Below are positions 13,498-18,749 of a stretch of DNA of 18,749 nucleotides, in pieces. Both the position numbers and the translations under genes were made by a program. The DNA comes from an uncultured Bacteroidota bacterium (lineage in GTDB: Bacteria > Bacteroidota > Bacteroidia > Chitinophagales > Chitinophagaceae), in NCBI GenBank assembly GCA_903913355.1, contig CAIWKU010000223.1, positions 1 through 18,749 on the forward strand, given 5' to 3'. The notes under the pieces were generated by a model that saw nothing but the letters and a program-made list of their open reading frames with translations, searched no databases and was not told where the DNA came from. The first letter of the stretch is position 1. Each line of letters opens with the position of its first letter.

Positions 13498-14394
13498 ATG
13501 CAACCTGTTCTGTCAATTAACGGTATATCCAAATCCTATGGATCGATAAAGGCACTGAAAAATGTTTCTTTCGATGTTCCTGAAGGGAGTGTATTTGGCA
13601 TTTTGGGACCCAATGGAAGTGGTAAAACCACTATGCTCAGCATATTATTGGATATTTTAAAAGCCGATAGTGGAACCTTTGCCTGGTTTGGGCAACCCGG
13701 TTCTCCTGATACAAGAAAAAAGATTGGCTCATTATTGGAAACCCCTAATTTCTACCATTATTTATCTGCCGTAGATAATCTCCATATTACACAGGCAATC
13801 AGTGGTCGAGGTACAGATGCGGATATTGATCATGTACTGGAAATCGTAAAATTAGCAGAACGTAAACATAGCAAATTCAGTGCCTATAGTCTGGGTATGA
13901 AACAAAGACTGGCCATTGCGGCCGCCTTGCTGGGTAATCCACAGGTATTGGTATTTGATGAGCCTACTAATGGACTTGACCCAGTTGGTATTGCTGAAAT
14001 CAGGGAATTAATACGCGAACTGGCCATCAGAGGTAAAACCATTATCATGGCTAGTCATTTATTGGATGAAGTTGAAAAAGTATGTACACACCTGGCTATC
14101 TTAAAGAAAGGAACGCTGTTAACAGCCGGACAAGTAGATGAAGTATTGTCTAATGAAGATATTGTTGAAGTATCCTCAGGAGATCCTGATCATTTGAAGT
14201 CAATATTAAATGAATTTCCGGGTTATAGCAGCATTAAACAGGAAGGAAAAAATGTACGGGTATTCTTTCCTGTAGGAACTGCAAAACTGGAAGAGATCAA
14301 TCGCTTTTGTTTTGAAAAAGGCATCACACTAAATCTCCTGTCTGTAAAAAAGAAGAGCCTCGAAACAAAATTCTTCGAATTAACCAACGACTAA
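13498..14394 (+). CDS. ABC-2 exporter ATP-binding protein (BcrA/CcmA-like)
   Basis: A 298-residue ABC ATPase with Walker A GPNGSGKTT (37-45), signature YSLGMKQR (130-137), Walker B with D154/E155 and H187. At the Q-loop it has LLETPNFYHYLSA (79-91), where glutamate replaces the usual glutamine; this is the form typical of the BcrA/lantibiotic-immunity subgroup, so it is not a defect. A C-terminal domain of about 80 residues follows the ATPase core. The permease gene begins 15 bases after the stop, so the two form one exporter in the inner membrane. The substrate is unknown: peptide antibiotic resistance, gliding-type export and simple drug efflux are all possible. The 233 bases upstream show no exact promoter consensus; TATATTTC at 13426-13433 is the nearest. 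Confidence 0.92.
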   Translation: MQPVLSINGISKSYGSIKALKNVSFDVPEGSVFGILGPNGSGKTTMLSILLDILKADSGTFAWFGQPGSPDTRKKIGSLLETPNFYHYLSAVDNLHITQAISGRGTDADIDHVLEIVKLAERKHSKFSAYSLGMKQRLAIAAALLGNPQVLVFDEPTNGLDPVGIAEIRELIRELAIRGKTIIMASHLLDEVEKVCTHLAILKKGTLLTAGQVDEVLSNEDIVEVSSGDPDHLKSILNEFPGYSSIKQEGKNVRVFFPVGTAKLEEINRFCFEKGITLNLLSVKKKSLETKFFELTND

Positions 14395-14409
14395 AAGAAA
14401 CCGAACTAT

Positions 14410-15234
14410 ATGCTTACTCTTATAAAAATTGAATGGCTTAAAATAAAAAAATATCCTGCTTTCTGGTGGATGCTGGGTATTGTGGCGTTAACCTATCCTG
14501 GCGTAAACAGTATGTTTTATTATGGATATGAGAAAGCTACCAATGGTAAAGAAATGACCAATAATATTGCCAAGTTCCTGCTGGGTAATCCATTCTCATT
14601 CCCTGAATCCTGGCATTCTGTTGCTTATTTCTCATCATTCTTTATACTGCTCCCTTCTATATTAGTAATCATGCTGGTTACAAACGAGTACAATTTCAAA
14701 ACTCATCGCCAGAATATCATTGATGGATGGAGCAGACAGCAATATATTACCAGCAAGTTGTTTGATGTATTGATAGTTTCACTGATTGTTACCTTTGTAT
14801 ATGTATTGGCTGCAGCCGGTTTTGGCGTTTATGCCGACAGTACCAGTGTATCTCAATGGACTGCACAATTACAGTACATTCCCTTATTCCTATTACAAAC
14901 ATTTGCGCAGCTCTCTATTGCATTTTTATTAGGGTACCTGGTTAAAAAAGCATTTATCGCTTTGGGAATTTTTCTTTTTTATTATCTGGTAATAGAAAAT
15001 ATTGCTGTAGCTTATGCAAGGTTCAAATTAAACGATATTGGCAGGTTCCTGCCTTTTGAAATATCAGATCGAATTATACCAGCTCCTGCATTCTTTAGTC
15101 GCTTTGGGAAAGATGCGAAAGCCAGTTATGACCATGCATTGAGTTTGATACCGGAGCATGTTGTATACACAATTTTATTGACTACTGCTATTTGGTTAAT
15201 CTGCTATGCGGTTCATAAGAGAAGAGATTTATAG
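14410..15234 (+). CDS. ABC-2 type transporter permease
   Basis: A 274-residue membrane protein with six predicted transmembrane segments (about 17-36, 69-90, 117-140, 153-176, 180-200, 250-268), the ABC-2 permease pattern. After the second segment comes TNEYNFKTHRQNIIDGWSR, the charged coupling stretch found in permeases that pair with BcrA-type ATPases. A large hydrophilic loop (about 205-248) precedes the last helix. It starts 15 bases after the ATPase stop, so the pair is almost certainly one operon; a homodimer of this permease would complete the exporter. Sequence conservation in this family is low, so the substrate cannot be named. No signal of truncation is seen. Confidence 0.88.
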   Translation: MLTLIKIEWLKIKKYPAFWWMLGIVALTYPGVNSMFYYGYEKATNGKEMTNNIAKFLLGNPFSFPESWHSVAYFSSFFILLPSILVIMLVTNEYNFKTHRQNIIDGWSRQQYITSKLFDVLIVSLIVTFVYVLAAAGFGVYADSTSVSQWTAQLQYIPLFLLQTFAQLSIAFLLGYLVKKAFIALGIFLFYYLVIENIAVAYARFKLNDIGRFLPFEISDRIIPAPAFFSRFGKDAKASYDHALSLIPEHVVYTILLTTAIWLICYAVHKRRDL

Positions 15235-15241
15235 ATTGCAT

Positions 15242-15395
15242 TTTTTGCACACCAAGGCTCAATGGCACCGCTTATTTTGTGTTAATTAGTTAAGTTGTTT
15301 TCAATTGGGTGTAAAAGATAGTGTCTACATAATTCAGCAACAATTTTATATCGCTAGTGCCCAAAACCGTGCCTTTGTGCCTTAGTGTGCAAATA
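15242..15395. repeat. 27-bp imperfect inverted repeat of 8-base units
   Basis: The right arm (15369-15395) reads GTGCCTTT, GTGCCTTA, GTGTGCAA, TA; the left arm (15268-15242 on the minus strand) reads GTGCCATT, GAGCCTTG, GTGTGCAA, AA. The arms match at 23 of 27 positions and are 100 bases apart. Each arm looks like a degenerate tandem of an 8-base unit. The pair fills the gap between two convergent genes, where no ordinary terminator is visible, so it may act as a bidirectional 3' structure. Confidence 0.68.
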
Positions 15396-15414
15396 TTTTA
15401 AAATATCAGCAAGC

Positions 15415-16347
15415 CTACTTACCCAGAAGTTCTTCCAAAGCATTTCCTAGCTGAGGGTATAAAAATGTAAATCCTGTTCCTTCTATTTTCCGGCTACTCA
15501 CCGTCGCGCTTTTCAACACTTCAATACTCATCTCCCCCAATACAATTTTTAAAATCAATGATGGTACATACAGGGTAATGTAGAGTTGGCCACACATTTG
15601 TCTGGCAAGGATGCGTATCAATTCTTTATTGGCTACCGGCGAGGGCGCAACCGCATTGTAAGCACCGGATATAGTTGGGTGATCAATTGCAAAGAGATAC
15701 ATACGACAAAGATCATCAACATGTATCCAGCTTACCGCCTGTTTACCCGTTCCAAGTACAGTAGCCACCCGCATATGCAAGGGTTTCATAAATTCTAAAA
15801 GGGCACCGTTTTGAGTGCTTAGTACGATCCCCGTTCTTAATTTTACTAACCGTTTGCCCAAGGCAGTAACCGGCTCAATACTTTCTTCCCATAAACGACA
15901 GGTTTCACCCAGGAAAGCATTATCGGGCTTCGCATCTTCAGAGAACCCATTTATCCTGCTATCTGCTGTATCCGGTCCATACCAGCCAATTGCCGAAGCA
16001 CTAATCACAGATTGCACTTTATTAGGGATCTCAGTTAATGCTTTTACAATCAGTGCACTGGATTGTGTACGGCTATCCAAAATTTCCTTCTTTCTTTTTG
16101 TATTCCATCTTTTATCCGCCACACCAGCGCCTGCCAGATGAATAATATGATCCGCATTGCTGATGGCTGCTTGATCGATGGTTTGCTGTTCAATATTCCA
16201 AAGTGCATAACCAATTCCATTCTGCACTGGTTTCCCTTCAGGTAATTTACGGGTCAAAATCACTACTTCATTTCCTTCAGCAACCAAATGCTCCGTTAAT
16301 CTTCTCCCAATCATTCCCGTACCGCCGGTTATCAGTATTACTGCCAT
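15415..16347 (-). CDS. TIGR01777 family epimerase (YfcH-like, extended SDR)
   Basis: A 310-residue member of the extended short-chain dehydrogenase superfamily. The nucleotide-binding motif GGTGMIGRRL (8-17) is at the N-terminus. HLAGAGVADKRW, ISASAIGWYG and SWIHVDDLCRMYLFAI are the signatures of the TIGR01777 group, and the C-terminal part resembles the DUF1731 domain, ending with the usual FLYPQLGNALEELL. The true reaction is unknown; a nucleotide-sugar epimerase role is only a family label, and a link to cell division has been discussed for related proteins. It is a single gene behind the ftsZ terminator, convergent with the ABC permease. On the minus strand TAAATTG before the start is one base short of a -7 promoter box. 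The family is certain; the function is not. Confidence 0.92.
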   Translation of the reverse strand: MAVILITGGTGMIGRRLTEHLVAEGNEVVILTRKLPEGKPVQNGIGYALWNIEQQTIDQAAISNADHIIHLAGAGVADKRWNTKRKKEILDSRTQSSALIVKALTEIPNKVQSVISASAIGWYGPDTADSRINGFSEDAKPDNAFLGETCRLWEESIEPVTALGKRLVKLRTGIVLSTQNGALLEFMKPLHMRVATVLGTGKQAVSWIHVDDLCRMYLFAIDHPTISGAYNAVAPSPVANKELIRILARQMCGQLYITLYVPSLILKIVLGEMSIEVLKSATVSSRKIEGTGFTFLYPQLGNALEELLGK

Positions 16348-16420
16348 TGTGTTATCAATTTAGTACTCTCTCTGTGTTACAATTTATCTATAAAATTAAG
16401 TAAAGAAGCTGGTAACCCTG

Positions 16421-16450
16421 AAAACAAAACCCCCGGTTCGGCACCGGGGG
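16421..16450 (-). terminator. intrinsic terminator of the ftsZ transcript
   Basis: CCCCCGGT (16430-16437) and ACCGGGGG (16443-16450) make a perfect GC-rich 8-bp stem with a 5-base loop. Read on the minus strand it is followed by TTTTGTTTT (16429-16421). It lies 50 bases after the ftsZ stop codon and separates ftsZ from the epimerase gene. Confidence 0.9.
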
Positions 16451-16500
16451 ATAACAACTAAAATCACCAAATTGATAAAGGAATCTATAGCAAGCAAGGG

Positions 16501-18378
16501 TTAGTCTGGCTTTTTACCATCCAAAAAAGTATTGATGGTAGAAATCTGGGTTTGGTTATTCTCATCTTTACTCACGGTTACTTTACTGTAGAAATTCTCG
16601 ACAGAAGTAAGTGCTGTCCCAAACAAATCCATATTCCTGCGAACATAGGCCGGTACTGCATCAAACTCATTATTGGCATCCGCAGTATTATTCATATTAT
16701 AAGAAAGATTACGGAGTTTCTGTATTCTTTCAGCAGCCCTTCTTTTTTGTTCTTCTGCATCATCAAAATCTTCACTAGCTGCTGCAACTCTCGATTCAGG
16801 TTGAGGAGCTATCACGGGTTCTGCTTTCTCTTCTTTCATTACCAATTGCATTTCCATTTCAATAACCGGTTCAACAATGGCAGGCTTCTCTTCCACTTTT
16901 TTAATTTCCAGTTCAATATTTTCTACCGGCTTTGTATTGATCACAGAAAGCTGTGATAATATTTCTGGTTCAGCATAGATATTGGTGGGTTTATGTAATA
17001 AGCCTGAGGCAAAAGGGGTTGTTTTTGGTGCAGCAGGTGTATCACTCAATTTGAAATCCATCATTTCTTCCATAGCAGATTTCACTACAGGCACTTCCTC
17101 CACCGGAATTTCTACCATTACATCCTGTGTAATTTCTGTACTCAGTTCAAATTGTAACACCATTGATTCCTTTTCTTCTTCCACTTCAGCTACTATTGGC
17201 TCGGGAGCTGTGAATTCTGGTTGAGAAAATATCTGTATCATTTGTTCCTCAACTAAAGTTTCCTGCAGGCTGGGTGCGAATGGATCTTTTTCTTCTACAG
17301 GTAATGCTACAGGCGCAGGAGTTACTTCTTCCGTATCCATACCCAATACCATCACAATTTTCTCTTGTGCAGGTTCAGGTTTTTTTACTGCTACTGGTTT
17401 AGCAAACGGATCTTTATGCTCAAAACCGGTAGCTATCAATGTAATCCCTATTTTTTTATCCAATTCATTATCATAGCCCATACCTACAATCACATCGGTA
17501 TCATCACCTGCCTGCATACGCAGATGGTTATTAATGATCTCCAGTTCATCCATCGTGCACTCATGCTCACCTTCTGCACTATTAATATTGATCAAAATCC
17601 ATTTAGCACCCCTGATATCATTATCATTTAATAAAGGAGATGTCAATGCTTCTTCAATAGCACGCTGTGCCCTGTCTTCCCCTTCAATTTCTGCCTTACC
17701 CAAAATTGCAACACCTCCGTTTTTCATAACGGTACATACATCCGCAAAATCTACTATAATGTGTCCGCGACTATTGATAATATCCGTAATACATTTGGCG
17801 GCAGTAGCTAATACATTATCGGCTTTGCCAAATGCTTCTTTCATTTTCAGGTTACCATATTGAACCCTTAGTTTATCATTACTGATTACCAGTAAGGTAT
17901 CAACATAAGGCTTCAATTGCATAATTCCCTCTTCTGCTTGTAATTGACGACGAGGTCCTTCAAACCCAAACGGGGTAGTTACAATACCCACAGTTAATAT
18001 ACCCAGGTCTTTACATATCTGTGCAATAATGGGTGCACCTCCTGTACCGGTACCACCACCCATTCCAACCGTAATAAAAGCCATTTTGGTATTTACTTCC
18101 AGTATCCGTTTAATCTCTTCCAGAGATTCTTCGGTAGCTTTTTTACCTACTTCCGGATTGGCACCTGCACCTAGTCCCTGTGTAAGATGTGGCCCTAACT
18201 GTATTTTATTCGGAATCCTGCTTTGTTCAATGGCTTTGGCATCTGTATTACAGATGATAAAATCAACGCCTTCGATATTCTGTTCAAACATGAAGTTTAC
18301 TGCATTACTTCCGCCACCTCCCACACCCAAAACTTTGATGATGGAAGATTTTTGTTTGGGAAGATCGAAATGAATCAT
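16501..18378 (-). CDS. ftsZ: cell division protein FtsZ
   Basis: FtsZ is the tubulin-like GTPase that forms the division ring. The 625-residue protein has the GTPase core at about 12-320: GVGGGGSNAVN (18-28), the tubulin signature GGGTGTGGAP (107-116), TTPFGFEG (134-141) and the T7 loop VDFADV (209-214). The T7 aspartates D210 and D213 are kept, but the position of E. coli N207 is isoleucine (I208). A very long acidic, proline- and valine-rich linker spans about 321-574. The conserved C-terminal peptide, VPAYVRR (575-581), which should bind FtsA, lies 44 residues before the end and is followed by a Bacteroidota-type tail. It lies 73 bases downstream of ftsA on the same strand. The protein is much longer than E. 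coli FtsZ because of the linker. Confidence 0.97.
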   Translation of the reverse strand: MIHFDLPKQKSSIIKVLGVGGGGSNAVNFMFEQNIEGVDFIICNTDAKAIEQSRIPNKIQLGPHLTQGLGAGANPEVGKKATEESLEEIKRILEVNTKMAFITVGMGGGTGTGGAPIIAQICKDLGILTVGIVTTPFGFEGPRRQLQAEEGIMQLKPYVDTLLVISNDKLRVQYGNLKMKEAFGKADNVLATAAKCITDIINSRGHIIVDFADVCTVMKNGGVAILGKAEIEGEDRAQRAIEEALTSPLLNDNDIRGAKWILININSAEGEHECTMDELEIINNHLRMQAGDDTDVIVGMGYDNELDKKIGITLIATGFEHKDPFAKPVAVKKPEPAQEKIVMVLGMDTEEVTPAPVALPVEEKDPFAPSLQETLVEEQMIQIFSQPEFTAPEPIVAEVEEEKESMVLQFELSTEITQDVMVEIPVEEVPVVKSAMEEMMDFKLSDTPAAPKTTPFASGLLHKPTNIYAEPEILSQLSVINTKPVENIELEIKKVEEKPAIVEPVIEMEMQLVMKEEKAEPVIAPQPESRVAAASEDFDDAEEQKRRAAERIQKLRNLSYNMNNTADANNEFDAVPAYVRRNMDLFGTALTSVENFYSKVTVSKDENNQTQISTINTFLDGKKPD

Positions 18379-18451
18379 AATCTGCTATTTTAATGTGTGA
18401 AACCGCTTTTTCTTATATTTCGGATATATCATAACGCTGATACCCGATAGT

Positions 18452-18749
18452 TTATTTTATAACATGATCCTCTTCCTCTTTAAACAGGTCGATCAGGTTA
18501 TTTTTGAACTTATCCCAGAACTTCTGTTTTCTTTCCATGGACTCTGCTGGATTTACTGTTGCCGGAGCTTCTTTAACTGTTTCCGTATTTTGAACAGTTA
18601 AGGTTCTTGGAACTTCAATCTTCCTGAATTTTTCGGTAAACTCTTTGTACTTATGATCATAGTCGCTATACCCTTTCAATATCAGTCCGATACAGGTTGA
18701 ATACATTGGTTTCTTTAATTCTTCAATATGATTAGGTGCCAGGTGTTCA
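18452..18749 (-). CDS. ftsA: cell division protein FtsA, C-terminal part
   Basis: The frame is open through the right edge of the window, so the start lies outside; the ATG at 18706 is internal. The visible 99 residues begin HLAPNHIEELKKPMYSTCIG, which matches the end of the actin-like domain of FtsA (the PMYST-type ending before the last strand). A variable charged linker follows, and the protein ends in an amphipathic, aromatic and basic stretch (KQKFWDKFKNNLIDLFKEEE), consistent with the membrane-targeting helix that anchors FtsZ filaments. The gene is directly upstream of ftsZ on the same strand, the classical division-cluster order. Identification rests on this fragment plus the context. 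Confidence 0.88.
   Translation of the reverse strand, partial: EHLAPNHIEELKKPMYSTCIGLILKGYSDYDHKYKEFTEKFRKIEVPRTLTVQNTETVKEAPATVNPAESMERKQKFWDKFKNNLIDLFKEEEDHVIK

Noticed and set aside
13576..13779. Glutamate at the Q-loop position of the ABC-2 ATPase as a damaged active site
   Set aside because: The LLETPNFY form is normal for BcrA-type ATPases, and all other ATPase motifs are intact.
15242..15395. Inverted repeat as the ends of an insertion sequence or MITE
   Set aside because: The 100 bases between the arms hold no transposase remnant, no target-site duplication is apparent, and the arms are themselves short-period repeats. A non-autonomous element cannot be fully excluded.
16552..16956. 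134-codon plus-strand frame opposite the ftsZ linker
   Set aside because: It is a Phe/His/Ile-rich mirror of the acidic linker; ftsZ is the certain gene here.
1..18749. A defence system, biosynthetic cluster or mobile island
   Set aside because: No nuclease, restriction, toxin-antitoxin, integrase, transposase, NRPS/PKS or phage genes were recognised; gene content is core metabolism, division and transport.

Overview
The window looks like ordinary chromosomal DNA from a member of the Bacteroidota, most likely Chitinophagaceae or a close relative. The evidence is AT-rich intergenic DNA, almost no Shine-Dalgarno sequences, several matches to the Bacteroidota promoter consensus (TTG/TTTG, a 17-23 nt gap, then TANNTTTG), a DUF2795 protein of the type common in that phylum, and an FtsZ with the Bacteroidota-style tail. 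Genus is not decidable from the sequence alone. I see no CRISPR array, insertion sequence, prophage, tRNA or rRNA, and no convincing new multi-gene system. The second-look items are mostly regulatory and intergenic.

Layout. 1-4870: a plus-strand run with the end of a Nif3-family protein, a coiled-coil C4 zinc-ribbon protein, a strong terminator, a secreted TPR protein and recN (DNA repair). 4871-5983: fabI (last step of fatty-acid elongation) followed 9 bases later by a SemiSWEET sugar transporter; a promoter box and a 17-bp palindrome lie in front of fabI. 6074-6126: a perfect 24-bp hairpin that ends this unit and the convergent DUF2795 gene. 6372-6517: a divergent promoter pair for the DUF2795 gene and a lolD-type ABC ATPase. 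7184-8946: minus-strand genes for a PduO-type cobalamin adenosyltransferase, a MacB/LolD-class ABC ATPase and gatC; the last two form a likely operon. An intergenic stretch at 7772-7903 holds phased 7-base repeats in opposite orientations.

8947-9560 is a 614-base region without a long gene. It contains a candidate 26-residue membrane peptide with its own terminator, and palindromic candidate operators in front of the next gene. 9561-11936 encodes a fused 3-hydroxyacyl-CoA dehydrogenase/enoyl-CoA hydratase (beta-oxidation) without its usual thiolase neighbour. It ends in a perfect 21-bp hairpin that also fixes the start of the next gene, a secreted DUF2961/GH172 glycosidase. 13498-15234 is an ABC-2 exporter pair (ATPase and permease). 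A 27-bp imperfect inverted repeat made of 8-base units fills the gap to the convergent TIGR01777 epimerase. The window ends with the minus-strand cell-division pair ftsA (partial) and ftsZ, closed by a GC-rich terminator.

The genes mostly serve housekeeping: envelope lipid and lipoprotein handling (fabI, lolD), division (ftsA, ftsZ), repair (recN), translation accuracy (gatC), cofactor activation and fatty-acid breakdown. Functions are assigned from recognised motifs; no database search was run.
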